Part shown: positions 16,275-24,767 of the stretch, piece after piece | Layout of the letters: each line of letters opens with the position of its first letter | Position numbering within the stretch: position 1 is the stretch's first letter | NCBI RefSeq assembly: GCF_030814995.1 | Contig: NZ_JAUSVX010000008.1 | Location: 124,001-188,000, forward strand | DNA: 64,000 bases | Direction of reading: 5' to 3' | DNA from: Labrys wisconsinensis | GTDB taxonomy: Bacteria > Pseudomonadota > Alphaproteobacteria > Rhizobiales > Labraceae | Made by a program: the position numbers and the translations under genes | Notes under the pieces: generated by a model | The model's input: only the letters and a program-made list of their open reading frames with translations | Databases searched by the model: none | Told to the model about the DNA's origin: nothing

Positions 16275-16901
16275 TCACGCCGGCGCAGGCGCGGCGATCA
16301 GGCTGGCGAGCGGCCGGTTCTGCCGCCCGACCTGCTCCTTGAGGCCGTCCAGCGTCATGGCCTCCTGCTTGACGAACTCCGTGAACATCGCGTTGAGGTT
16401 GTTGAACAGCATCTGCCCGACCGCCTCGGCGTCGATGCCCGGCATCACCGCTCCGCGCAGCTGCAGCTTGCGGATCAGGCTCGACACCTGCTCGCACAGG
16501 CGCTGGTCGAGGTCGGTGTAGCGCCGGCTGAACGGGCTCTCCGGCTGCTGGATCGACATGGCCATGGCCGCCCGCCACATCGCCTTGCTGAGATAGACCA
16601 GCGAGTGGTCGTAATATTGCTCGATCAGCGTCTTCAGCGCCTCGGCGACCGAGGGGGGCGGCGCCTCGACGATGGCACGGCCGGCCTCCAGCACCTCCTC
16701 CACCTCCATGCTGACGACGGCGACCAGGATGTCGCCCTTGTTCTCGTAATAATTGTAGAAGGTCCCGACCGAGACCTCGGCGCGCTCGGCGATGTCCTCG
16801 ATGCGGGCCGCCTCGTAGCCGGCCTCGCGGAACAGGCTGGTCGCCGCCTCCAGGATGCGCCGGCTGCGATCCGCCTTCTGCCTCGCGCGCAGCCCGGCCA
16901 T
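16275..16901 (-). CDS. TetR-family transcriptional regulator
   Basis: This 208-residue protein has the TetR helix-turn-helix: RRILEAATSLFREAGYEAARIEDIAERAEVSVGTFYNYYENKGDI within residues 12-60. The effector domain behind it is helical and unassigned. I start at ATG 16899-16901, preceded by GGGGGGAAG. An in-frame ATG at 16931 has no ribosome site. It is divergent from a polyamine-type ABC transporter operon, with an AT-rich palindrome in the intergenic promoter, so it most likely represses that operon and itself. Confidence 0.85.
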   Translation of the reverse strand: MAGLRARQKADRSRRILEAATSLFREAGYEAARIEDIAERAEVSVGTFYNYYENKGDILVAVVSMEVEEVLEAGRAIVEAPPPSVAEALKTLIEQYYDHSLVYLSKAMWRAAMAMSIQQPESPFSRRYTDLDQRLCEQVSSLIRKLQLRGAVMPGIDAEAVGQMLFNNLNAMFTEFVKQEAMTLDGLKEQVGRQNRPLASLIAAPAPA

Positions 16902-16950
16902 GGCTTCCCCCCAATTTCTGAGTCTGTTCATTTTTCATATTGACCCAAAA

Positions 16951-16962
16951 AATGAATTCATT
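16951..16962. promoter_or_regulatory. AT-rich palindrome, candidate TetR operator
   Basis: AATGAATTCATT is a perfect 12-bp dyad in an AT-rich island between the divergent TetR and transporter genes. TTGACC (16940-16945) precedes it on the plus strand, so the palindrome would sit in the spacer of a promoter whose -10 is near 16961-16968. That position suits a repressor. Confidence 0.5.
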
Positions 16963-17016
16963 CAATTTTCTTGTGCAACGGCGACGGATCGAATGCGCCG
17001 GCAGAGGGATTTGACC

Positions 17017-18111
17017 ATGACCATTGCTTCGCACGGCCGGATGCCCCGGCGCCGTTTCCTCGCGACCGCCGCGGCGCTCGCCCTTGCCGCCGCCGTCACG
17101 GCCGCGGCGACGCCCTCCCTGGCGCAGGAGGAGCTCAACGCCCTGGTCTGGTGCGACCATACCGACCCGGCGCTGATCGAGCCCTTCGAGAAGGCCAACA
17201 ACGTCAAGGTCAACCTGAAGGAATACGAGGGCACCGGCGCGGCGCTCTCCATCCTCGAGCAGTCGCGGCCGGGCGACTGGGACGTGATGGTGGTCGACGG
17301 CATCGACGTGCACCGCGTCGTCGATCAGGGGCTGCTGGCCGAGATCCCGGCGGATGCGCTGCCGACCGCCGACATCTTCCCGGACGTGCGGATGGAGAGC
17401 CAGAACACCAGGGACGGCAAGACCTACGCCGTGACGGAGAAGTTCGGCTACAACACCATCTCCTTCGACAAGAGCAAGGTCGATCCGAAGGACGTCAAGG
17501 ACCTCACGGTGATGTGGTCGGAGAAGTACAAGGGCCGCATCGCCCTCTACGACTATTACCTGCCGATGATCGGCCTGGTCGACATCGCGCTCGGCAAGAA
17601 GACCGCCGAGCTCGGCGAGGCCGACCTGCCGGCCATCAAGGACAAGCTCGCGGCGATGAAGACGGTCGCCAAGCAGGTCAGCGAGGTGACGGCCTCGCAG
17701 ACCGCGCTCGCCACCGGCGAGGTCGACATCCTGGTCGGCGGCGGCGAATGGATCACCGCAGCGCTCGCCCACGACAAGCCCAACCTCGACTGGATCATTC
17801 CCGACCAGGGCGCGGTGCGCTGGAGCCAGTCGATCGCCGTCATGAAGGACTCGGCCAAGAAGGACCTGGCGCTGAAGTTCGTGCAGTACATCCTCAGCCC
17901 CGAAGGCCAGGCCCGCCTCGCCACCTCCTCGTGCTATTGGGCCATGCCGGCCAACGCCAAGGCCGGCGCCCTCCTGACCGATGCCCAGAAGGCGGCGCTG
18001 CGCTGGAACGACCAGGCGGAGTATCTGAAGAAGACGCAGCTCTATCCCGCTCCGAGCCCGGAGCTCGACCGCAAGCTGCAGGACGCCTGGACGGAGATGA
18101 TGCAGCGCTGA
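17017..18111 (+). CDS. Polyamine-type ABC transporter substrate-binding protein (PotD-like)
   Basis: This 364-residue exported protein has the N-terminal segment MPRRRFLATAAALALAAAV, which looks Tat-like, and cleavage likely falls after PSLAQ. The mature part has the PotD/extracellular solute-binding type 1 pattern: VWCDHTDPALIEPFEK, WDVMVVDGIDVHRVV and YNTISFDKSKV. The gene starts a four-gene ABC operon (binding protein, two permeases, ATPase) controlled by the divergent TetR gene. The ligand may be spermidine or putrescine, or another small cationic or organic molecule. GAGGGA lies 7 nt before the chosen start. Confidence 0.82.
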   Translation: MTIASHGRMPRRRFLATAAALALAAAVTAAATPSLAQEELNALVWCDHTDPALIEPFEKANNVKVNLKEYEGTGAALSILEQSRPGDWDVMVVDGIDVHRVVDQGLLAEIPADALPTADIFPDVRMESQNTRDGKTYAVTEKFGYNTISFDKSKVDPKDVKDLTVMWSEKYKGRIALYDYYLPMIGLVDIALGKKTAELGEADLPAIKDKLAAMKTVAKQVSEVTASQTALATGEVDILVGGGEWITAALAHDKPNLDWIIPDQGAVRWSQSIAVMKDSAKKDLALKFVQYILSPEGQARLATSSCYWAMPANAKAGALLTDAQKAALRWNDQAEYLKKTQLYPAPSPELDRKLQDAWTEMMQR

Positions 18112-18174
18112 GGGGGCGCGGGCTTTCGGTGGGTGAGACGCTTCCGTGTTGGACCTGCCGCAACGCCGGCCGAT

Positions 18175-18318
18175 CCCTTCCCCCTTGCGGGAGGGGTAAG
18201 GGATGGGGGTCGCGAGGCCGGCCTCGACGGATCGAGGTCGAGCGCAGGACCCTTCGACCAGGGGCGCGCCTTGTCCTGACGGACCCCCACCCCGTACCCC
18301 TCCCGCAAGGGGGAGGGG
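18175..18318. repeat. REP/BIME-like compound palindrome, second copy
   Basis: Two 37-nt arms (18175-18211 and 18282-18318) are inverted, near-identical copies around a 70-nt loop, and each arm is itself a CCCTTCCC- or CCCCTCCC-type hairpin. The arms match those at 8093-8234 closely, while the loops differ. It lies in the 276-nt gap between the binding-protein gene and the first permease gene. There is no gene in the gap. Confidence 0.8.
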
Positions 18319-18387
18319 AATTGCTGGCGTCGCGCTTCTTTCCGTGACGACTTGCCGAACCCCTCCGACGGCACCCGGAGCTTCTCG

Positions 18388-19251
18388 ATGACCGCTCCTT
18401 CCCTCGAACGCGCCGACCGGCGCAAGGCCTGGGGCTTCGTGCTGCCGGCCCTCCTGTGGACGGTCGCCTTCTTCGTGCTGCCCTTCCTGTTCATGGCGGC
18501 GATGAGCCTGTGGCAGCGCGGGGCGCTGGGCATCGTCCGGACCTGGACGCTCGACAACTATGGCCGCTTCCTCGCCGAGGACGCGCTCCTCAAGGGGCTG
18601 ACCAACTCGCTCGAGATCACGCTCGTGGTCACGGCGCTGTCGGTGCTGCTGGCCTATCCCCTGGCCTGGATCATCGCCGAACGCGTGCCGCGCCGCCTGC
18701 AACGCCTGGCCCTGCTCCTGGCGGTGCTGCCGTTCTGGACCTCCTACGTCGTGCGCTCCTACGCCTGGCTGCTGGTGCTGTCGCGAAACGGCGTCATCAA
18801 CCAGGCGCTGATCGGGGCGGGCCTGATCGCCGAGCCGCTGGACCTCGCCAGCACGCGCACGGCGACCGTGATCGGCTTCGTGCATTTCTTCGTCATGCTG
18901 CTGACCCTGACGATCTACGCCAACCTGGTGCAGCTCTCGCCGAACTACCGGCGCGCCGCCGCCGACCTCGGCGCCAATGCGCTGCAGACGTTCTGGCACG
19001 TCATCCTGCCGCTGACGCTGCCGGGCATCATGACCGGCGCGTTCCTGACCTTCGTGCTGTGCATCGGCGACTATGTCACGCCGCAGATCCTCGGCGGCAA
19101 CAACGAATTGGTGCTGCCGCAGATCATCATGCTGCAGATCGGCCGGCGGGCGGACTTCCCGATGGCCGCGGCCCTCTCCATCGTGCTGATGCTGGTGGTC
19201 ACCGCCGCCTATGCGCTGACGGCGCGCTGGCTGAAGATCGAGAGGGCCTGA
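18388..19251 (+). CDS. ABC transporter permease, PotB-like
   Basis: This 287-residue inner-membrane protein has about six hydrophobic helices. The first is in GFVLPALLWTVAFFVLPFLFM. An EAA-type loop is present as YRRAAADLGANALQTFWHVILP, and the C-terminal half shows GDYVTPQILGG, a PotB signature. I start at ATG 18388, preceded by GGAG. The downstream permease starts 2 nt after its stop, so the genes are co-translated. It should form the channel with the PotC-like partner. Confidence 0.88.
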   Translation: MTAPSLERADRRKAWGFVLPALLWTVAFFVLPFLFMAAMSLWQRGALGIVRTWTLDNYGRFLAEDALLKGLTNSLEITLVVTALSVLLAYPLAWIIAERVPRRLQRLALLLAVLPFWTSYVVRSYAWLLVLSRNGVINQALIGAGLIAEPLDLASTRTATVIGFVHFFVMLLTLTIYANLVQLSPNYRRAAADLGANALQTFWHVILPLTLPGIMTGAFLTFVLCIGDYVTPQILGGNNELVLPQIIMLQIGRRADFPMAAALSIVLMLVVTAAYALTARWLKIERA

Positions 19252-19252
19252 G

Positions 19253-20041
19253 ATGCGCTCCCGCCTCTCCGACATCGCCGGCGGCGCCTATGCCGTGCTG
19301 ATCTACGGCTTCATCTTCCTGCCCGTGGCGGTGCTGGTGCTGTTCTCCTTCCAAGGCGGCCAATTGCCGGTGCCGCCGTTCAACGGCCCCTCGCTGAAAT
19401 GGTATGCGGCCGTGTTCGCCGACGCCAAGCTGACCCGGGCGCTGATCAACTCGCTGATCGTGGCGGTCGCCTCCTCGCTCGCCGCCTGCCTGCTCGGGTT
19501 TCTCGCCGCCTATGGCTTCGCCCGTTACCGCCTGCCCGGCTCGGCCCTGCAGCGCGGCCTCCTGATCGCGCCGATGACGGTGAGCTCGCTGATCATCGGC
19601 CTCGGCCTGCTCGCGGTGCTCAACGGCCTCGGCCTGCGCCTGTCGCTGTGGACGGTCGGCATCGGCCATGTCGTGATCAACCTGCCGCTGTGCTTTGCGA
19701 TCATCTACGCCGCCATGGGCGACCACCACGTCAACATCGAGCGGGCGGCGCGCGACCTCGGCGCCGGCGACCTCCAGGTGATGGCGCTGGTCACGGCGCC
19801 GATGCTCATGCCCTCGATCCTCGCCGCCTTCTTCCTGGCGATGACCTTCAGCTGGGACGAGTTCATCATCGCCTTCCTCCTGTCGCGCTTCGACGTGACG
19901 CTGCCGGTCGAGATCTGGAGCCTCCTGCGCTCGGGCCTCAGCCCCAAGACCAATGCCGTCGGCTCGCTGGTCTTCCTGATCTCGGTGACCCTGCTCCTGG
20001 CGCTGGAGCTCTTCCTGTTCGGACGCAAGGCCAAGCCATGA
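19253..20041 (+). CDS. ABC transporter permease, PotC-like
   Basis: This 262-residue inner-membrane protein of the PotC type has six predicted helices. The first (YAVLIYGFIFLPVAVLVLFSF) is followed by a periplasmic segment with the family pattern FNGPSLKWYAAVF. The EAA loop reads ERAARDLGAGDLQVMALV, and TFSWDEFIIAFLLSR lies in the last third. Its stop overlaps the ATPase gene by 4 nt. It pairs with the preceding permease in the same operon. Confidence 0.9.
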   Translation: MRSRLSDIAGGAYAVLIYGFIFLPVAVLVLFSFQGGQLPVPPFNGPSLKWYAAVFADAKLTRALINSLIVAVASSLAACLLGFLAAYGFARYRLPGSALQRGLLIAPMTVSSLIIGLGLLAVLNGLGLRLSLWTVGIGHVVINLPLCFAIIYAAMGDHHVNIERAARDLGAGDLQVMALVTAPMLMPSILAAFFLAMTFSWDEFIIAFLLSRFDVTLPVEIWSLLRSGLSPKTNAVGSLVFLISVTLLLALELFLFGRKAKP

Positions 20042-21147
20042 CCGCCGCCGTTTCCATCGAGAAGGCCACGAAGCGCTTCGGCGGCTTCACCGCGCTCGAC
20101 GACGTCAGCCTGGAGATCGCGGCCGGCGAGTTCATCGTGCTGCTCGGACCCTCTGGCTGCGGCAAGACCACGCTGCTCTCCATCCTCGGCGGCTTCCTGA
20201 CGCCGGGTGCCGGCCGCGTCCTGATCGGCGGGGTCGACATGACCCATGTGCCGCCGGCGCGGCGCCCGACCACCACCATGTTCCAGGACTATGCGCTGTT
20301 CCCCCACATGCGCCTTCAGGACAATGTCGGCTTCGGCCTGCGGATGCGCGGCACGGGCAAGCGCGAGCGCCTCGCCCGAGCGCTCGACTTCCTCGATCTC
20401 GTCGGCCTGCGGGCGGCGGCGCTGAAGAAGCCGCACGAGCTCTCCGGCGGCCAGCGCCAGCGCGTGGCGCTCGCCCGCGCCCTCGCCGTCGACCCGCAGG
20501 TGCTGCTGCTCGACGAGCCGCTCGGGGCGCTCGACCTCAAGCTCAGGCGCCAGATGCAGGACGAGCTCAAGGCCATCCAGAAGCGGGTCGGCACCACTTT
20601 CGTGCACGTCACCCACGACCAGGAGGAGGCGATGGCGATCGCCGACCGCATCGTGGTGATGAACCAGGGGCGGATCGAGGATGTCGGCCGGCCCGCCGAC
20701 ATCTATCTCAGGCCGCGCTCGCTGTTCGCCGCCGGCTTCATGGGCGAGGTCAATTTCCTCGACGCCACCGCGGCGGCAGTCGAGACGGATTGCGTGCGGG
20801 TGGCGATGCCGTGCGGCGAGGCCAGGCTGCCGGCGCAATGCTTCACGGCCGGCCTGCCGGCGCCGGGCGAGCCGGTGACGCTCTGCGTCCGGCCCGAGCA
20901 TTTTCGCCGGGGCGACGTCCCGGACGAGGCCTTGGCGCTCGGCCCGGCGACGGTGACGGGTGCCGCCTTCTTCGGCACGCATTACCGCTGCCATGCGCGG
21001 CTCGCCTCCGCGTCCGGCCTGGAGCTCGTCATGCATCTGGAGCCGACCGCCCCGGTTGCGCAGGGCCAGCCGATCAGCCTTGCCGTCAAGGCCGCCGACG
21101 TCGTGGCGCTGCGGGGCGACGCCGCAGCGAGCCGGACCCCGCGCTGA
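20038..21147 (+). CDS. ABC transporter ATP-binding protein, PotA/PotG-like
   Basis: This 369-residue ATPase has Walker A GPSGCGKTT (37-45), Q loop MFQDYALFPHM, signature LSGGQRQR, Walker B LLLDEPLGALD and an H-loop histidine in VHVTHDQEEA. A TOBE regulatory domain forms the last 110 residues, as in polyamine and Fe(III)/thiamine-type importers. The start at 20038 overlaps the upstream permease. The long open frame before it is a shadow of that permease. It ends the operon, and a hairpin follows the stop immediately. Confidence 0.9.
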   Translation: MTAAVSIEKATKRFGGFTALDDVSLEIAAGEFIVLLGPSGCGKTTLLSILGGFLTPGAGRVLIGGVDMTHVPPARRPTTTMFQDYALFPHMRLQDNVGFGLRMRGTGKRERLARALDFLDLVGLRAAALKKPHELSGGQRQRVALARALAVDPQVLLLDEPLGALDLKLRRQMQDELKAIQKRVGTTFVHVTHDQEEAMAIADRIVVMNQGRIEDVGRPADIYLRPRSLFAAGFMGEVNFLDATAAAVETDCVRVAMPCGEARLPAQCFTAGLPAPGEPVTLCVRPEHFRRGDVPDEALALGPATVTGAAFFGTHYRCHARLASASGLELVMHLEPTAPVAQGQPISLAVKAADVVALRGDAAASRTPR

Positions 21148-21180
21148 GATCCATCCGGGCGCGCCGCCGCGCGACGGATC
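21148..21180. terminator. Hairpin between convergent genes, possible bidirectional terminator
   Basis: GATCC (21148-21152) pairs with GGATC (21176-21180), and GCGCG/CGCGC pair inside. The structure starts right after the ATPase stop and reaches into the stop codon of the convergent sigma-factor gene. There is no T tract, so efficiency is uncertain. Confidence 0.4.
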
Positions 21181-22120
21181 AGGCGGTCGGGGGCAGGCCG
21201 AACGCCGCAAACAGGCTCGCGCCCAGGGGCGGCGCATAAAGGACGATCTCGGCGATCTCGCCGCGCCCGGCCAGGACGTGCAGGGAATGCGGCAGATGGA
21301 ACCCGGTGCCGCGGCTGGCATAGACGGCCGCCGCCGGCTGGCCGTTGGCGATGACGGCCACGGCGCGGAAGCCGTCATAGCGCGGCCAGACCGATGTCAT
21401 GAAGCGTGCCACCGCCTCGCGGCCGGTGAACGTGCGGTGCCATGGCGGCATGGTGAGGACGATGTCCCGATGCAGCAGGCCGATCAGCGCATCGACGTCG
21501 CCGGCGTTCCAGGCCTCGACATAGGCCTCCACCGCGGGGGCGTCCGCCGCCACGGCGTCCTGCGGCGGCAGGGCGGTCCGCGCGCGCTGCAGGGCGCTGC
21601 GCGCCGCCGCCACGCTGAGGCCGAGCGCGGACGCCGCTTCCGCCGCCGTCATGCCCACGCCGTCGTGCAGCAGCAGCACGGCGCGGGCGCGCGGCGAGAG
21701 GCCGTGCAGCAGCGAGACGAAGGCTAGGCGGATGTCCCGATCGCGCTCGGGGCCCGACGGCGGAACCCCGCCCGGCCACGGCTCGACCCATGGCTCCGAC
21801 CCCGGCTCGGCCTCGTCGAGGCTCGGGCCGAACAGGGCCTGCCGCCGCCGCCGCGTGCGCAGGGCATCGAGGCAGACGCGGGTGGCGATGCTGTAGAGCC
21901 ATGACCGTCCCGCCGACCCGTCGCGCAGGCCGGCGAACTCGCGCCAGCCGCGCAGCAGCGTCTCCTGGACGCAGTCCTCGGCGTCCTGCAGGCCGCCCAT
22001 CATGCGATAGCAATGGCGCTGCAGCTCGGCGTGCAGGGCGCCGGCCAGGGCGGAAAAGGCGCCCGACGCATCGGGCGCGCTCGAAGCGTCGGGACCGGCG
22101 ATCGATGCCTCCATGCGCAT
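21179..22120 (-). CDS. ECF sigma factor with C-terminal SnoaL-like domain
   Basis: This 313-residue protein has sigma70 region 2 near residues 30-95 (HCYRMMGGLQDAEDCVQETLLRGWRE). Region 4 lies around 130-180, with SPRARAVLLLHDGVGMTAAEAASALGLS. A SnoaL/NTF2-like extension from about 200 reads VEAYVEAWNAGDVDALIGLLH. Such fused ECF factors, in which the C-terminal domain modulates activity, form known ECF groups that often lack a classical anti-sigma factor, and none is seen here. Its start shares one base with the stop of the upstream SDR gene, so the two are translated together. The regulon is unknown. Confidence 0.85.
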   Translation of the reverse strand: MRMEASIAGPDASSAPDASGAFSALAGALHAELQRHCYRMMGGLQDAEDCVQETLLRGWREFAGLRDGSAGRSWLYSIATRVCLDALRTRRRRQALFGPSLDEAEPGSEPWVEPWPGGVPPSGPERDRDIRLAFVSLLHGLSPRARAVLLLHDGVGMTAAEAASALGLSVAAARSALQRARTALPPQDAVAADAPAVEAYVEAWNAGDVDALIGLLHRDIVLTMPPWHRTFTGREAVARFMTSVWPRYDGFRAVAVIANGQPAAAVYASRGTGFHLPHSLHVLAGRGEIAEIVLYAPPLGASLFAAFGLPPTA

Positions 22121-22863
22121 CAGCCTAGCGCCGCCACGCCGTCGGGAGAAACGATGAAATTGCCGCCCGGCTGCGCCGTCCCGATCAGCCCGAGCAGCGC
22201 CTCGGCGACCTGCTGCGGCGTCAGCCCCGGCCCCATCGCCTGGAGGAAGGCGGCCTCGCTGGTGCCGTTATAGGCGGCATAGCTCTTCACGCCGGCCGCG
22301 CCGATATCCGTCTGCGGCATGAGGCGGGCAGGCGCCAGCGACAGGAACCGCAGGTCGAGGCCCGCCCGGTCGGCCTCCTTCTGGGCGTAGCCGGACATGA
22401 AGATCTGCATCTGCTTGGCGCCGGCATAGCCGCCGGAGATCGGCGAGCCCTGGCGCACGGCGCCGCTGGTGATGGTGACGACGGTCGTGCCCGGCGGCAG
22501 CGGCCGCTTCAGCGCCGCCTGCAGGAAATGGAAGCTCATGCGCACGTCGGTGTTCCAGTTGCCGCTGAACGCCTCCCAGTCGACCTGCGGGAAGGGGCGG
22601 CACGGCGGCATGGCGCCGCCGCACAGGACCAGGAGGCGCGGCACCTGGGCAGCGAGCACGCGCTCCGGCGCATCGGCCGCCGACGCGTCGCAGGCCAGCA
22701 CCGCCACGCCGGGCAGGTCGCGCGCCAGGGCGTCGAGATCGGCCTGCCCCCGCGCCACGGCCAGGACCTGCGCATCGAGACGATAAAAGGTTTCGGCCAG
22801 GACACGGCCGAGGCCGCGGCTGGCGCCGACGAGGGTGACTGGTGTACGGGACAGATCGGACAT
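22120..22863 (-). CDS. Short-chain dehydrogenase/reductase
   Basis: This 247-residue SDR has the nucleotide-binding glycine motif VGASRGLGR (12-20). The catalytic set is Ser133, Tyr146 and Lys150, in ITSGAV and GGYAGAKQ. It is likely an NADP-dependent oxidoreductase of unknown substrate. The start at 22863 follows GGAGAAG. It is the first gene of a two-gene operon with the ECF sigma factor, so its product may be linked to the stress that factor senses. Confidence 0.85.
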   Translation of the reverse strand: MSDLSRTPVTLVGASRGLGRVLAETFYRLDAQVLAVARGQADLDALARDLPGVAVLACDASAADAPERVLAAQVPRLLVLCGGAMPPCRPFPQVDWEAFSGNWNTDVRMSFHFLQAALKRPLPPGTTVVTITSGAVRQGSPISGGYAGAKQMQIFMSGYAQKEADRAGLDLRFLSLAPARLMPQTDIGAAGVKSYAAYNGTSEAAFLQAMGPGLTPQQVAEALLGLIGTAQPGGNFIVSPDGVAALG

Positions 22864-22976
22864 GACGGCTTCTCCACGGTTGCGACGTGGAGTGGGACGT
22901 CCCGGCGTCCCGCGGTGCATCGCGCCGACTGAAATTATTTTCGGCCCGCCTCGTCGTGCTGCCCGAAAGCCGCCCC

Positions 22977-23750
22977 TCAGCGCTCGGCGAAGGCTTTCTC
23001 GATGACGAAATGGCCGGGCTGGCCGTGGTTGCCCTCGGCGAAGCCGTTCTCCTCCAGCAGCGTCTTGATGTCGCGCAGCATGTCGGGGCTGCCGCAGATC
23101 ATCACCCGGTCGTCCTCCTTGCCGAGCGGCGGCAGGTCGATGTCCTCGAACAGCTTCTGCGTCGTGATCAGGTCGGTGATGCGGCCGGTGTTGCGGAAGG
23201 CCTCGCGGGTGACGGTGGGATAGTAGATCAGCTTCTCGCGCACCGCCTCGCCGAGGAACTCGTGCTCGGGCAGCTCGCGCGTGATGCGCTCGCCATAGGC
23301 GAGCTCGGCCACCTGGCGGACGCCGTGGATCAGCACGATCTTCTCGAAGCGGTCATAGGCCCCGGGGTCCTTGACCAGGCTGAGGAACGGGGCGAGGCCG
23401 GTGCCGGTGCCGAGCAGATAGAGATGCTTGCCGGGCAGGAGGTTGTCGAGCAGCAGCGTGCCGGTGGCCTTGCGGCCGACGATGATCGGGTCGCCTTCCT
23501 TGAGGTGCTGCAACCGCGAGGTCAGCGGACCGTTCGGCACCTTGATGGAGAAGAATTCCAGCGTGTCCTCATGGTTGGCGCTGGCCACCGAATAGGCCCG
23601 CAGCAGCGGGCGCCCGTCGACCGGCAGGCCGATCATGGTGAACTGGCCGTTCTCGAAGCGGAAGCCGGGATCGCGCGTGGTGGTGAAGCTGAACAGGGTG
23701 TCGGTCCAGTGGCGGACGCTGAGAACACGCTCTTCGAAGAAATTGCTCAT
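22977..23750 (-). CDS. fpr: Ferredoxin/flavodoxin--NADP reductase
   Basis: This 257-residue FAD enzyme exchanges electrons between NADPH and ferredoxin or flavodoxin. It shows the FAD motif RAYSVASAN near residue 51, the NADP-binding GTGTGLAPF near 114, and the C-terminal end typical of proteobacterial Fpr (CGSPDMLRD, then GHFVIEKAFAER). The length is standard. It stands alone on the minus strand. The upstream 145 nt hold a direct repeat TTATATCC, which may be a regulator site. Fpr often belongs to oxidative-stress regulons. Confidence 0.92.
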   Translation of the reverse strand: MSNFFEERVLSVRHWTDTLFSFTTTRDPGFRFENGQFTMIGLPVDGRPLLRAYSVASANHEDTLEFFSIKVPNGPLTSRLQHLKEGDPIIVGRKATGTLLLDNLLPGKHLYLLGTGTGLAPFLSLVKDPGAYDRFEKIVLIHGVRQVAELAYGERITRELPEHEFLGEAVREKLIYYPTVTREAFRNTGRITDLITTQKLFEDIDLPPLGKEDDRVMICGSPDMLRDIKTLLEENGFAEGNHGQPGHFVIEKAFAER

Positions 23751-23796
23751 GCTGGCAAGCCACGCAGGATCGGACCGGGATGGAGAATGTCGCGGC

Positions 23797-23834
23797 TTAT
23801 ATCCGCAGTCTCGCGTGTAATCAACTTTATATCC
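23797..23834. repeat. Direct repeat upstream of fpr
   Basis: TTATATCC occurs at 23797-23804 and 23827-23834, exactly 30 bp apart, in an AT-rich patch 47-84 nt before the fpr start. About three helical turns of spacing would place the two on one DNA face. The function is unknown. Confidence 0.35.
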
Positions 23835-23895
23835 CGTATCCAGACGTGAAATAGCGTCGCAGCCATGCGCTATGCGCGGTGCTGCGGCCGCCGCA

Positions 23896-24672
23896 TCATG
23901 GCGAGGCCTTCCTCGTCGCCAGGTCCAGCAGCTCGTTGAAGGCGGCGCTGGTCATGTCGGCCTTGCCGCCGATCCGCAGCAGCACCTTGGACTGGTCCTG
24001 CTCGAAGCTCGCCTTCTCCACCGTCACCGACAGGCCGGGAAGGTCGGGGAGGGCCGCCCGTTCGCTGGCGGTGTCCAGGGCCTTGGCGAGGGCCGCGGTC
24101 AGGCGGGCATTGAGGTCGCCGACCACGGCGGAGGCGGCTTCGGCCGTGAGGGGATTGCCGGTTTCCAGCGTCGCCTGCCCGCTGAGGCGCAGCGCCACGT
24201 GCTGCGGGCCGTCCTGGTGCAGCTCGACCGGGGCGGTGATGCGCACCGTGTCGGAAGTGATCTTGGTCTTCATCTTGGCGCCGAGCACCTTGGCGCAGGC
24301 CCAGGCGGTGACGCGGCCCGACATGCTCAGCACCACGCTCGAGCCGGCCGGCGTGATCGAGGCCGCATCGATGCTGTTGACCACGAGGTTGGCGCCCTTG
24401 CGGGCGCAGGCGTCGCTGGGCAGCGGCAGGTGGCGGGCGATCTCCAGCACATTGTCCTGGATCGAGGCGAGGTCGCCGGTGGCGACGACCCGGAGCGCCA
24501 CCCTGTCGCCGCTGGTCTGGACGTCGACGGCGGCGGTCGCCACGACCTCGACCGGCACGCCGGCGATCTTCAGCGGGATGGCCCGCGGGCCGATGTCGAG
24601 CGCCGTCGCGGCATGGCCGGTGGCCAGGAGCGCGGCCAGAGCCGGCAGGAGGAAGCGCAGGGCGCGAAGCAT
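23896..24672 (-). CDS. Secreted protein of unknown function, downstream of muiA-like gene
   Basis: I do not recognise this 258-residue protein. It begins with a signal peptide of about 24 residues (MLRALRFLLPALAALLATGHAATA). The mature part is rich in short beta-strand-like hydrophobic stretches with Thr, Val and Ala and has two cysteines. The pattern could be a periplasmic beta-sandwich or lipid-binding fold. It follows the MuiA-like gene on the same strand with a 95-nt gap and may be co-expressed. The chosen ATG at 24670-24672 has a weak GAAAGG upstream. Confidence 0.7.
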   Translation of the reverse strand: MLRALRFLLPALAALLATGHAATALDIGPRAIPLKIAGVPVEVVATAAVDVQTSGDRVALRVVATGDLASIQDNVLEIARHLPLPSDACARKGANLVVNSIDAASITPAGSSVVLSMSGRVTAWACAKVLGAKMKTKITSDTVRITAPVELHQDGPQHVALRLSGQATLETGNPLTAEAASAVVGDLNARLTAALAKALDTASERAALPDLPGLSVTVEKASFEQDQSKVLLRIGGKADMTSAAFNELLDLATRKASP

Positions 24673-24767
24673 CTGTGCGGAACCTTTCGGATTGCCCGCC
24701 GGCCCGACGGCCGGCGGGGCATGGTAGAGCGCGAGGGCGCCGATGGCACCCCCGCCTTCACCGGCGC

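Noticed and set aside
16902-16931. Longer TetR start at ATG 16931
   Set aside because: No ribosome site before it, whereas GGGGGGAAG precedes ATG 16901.
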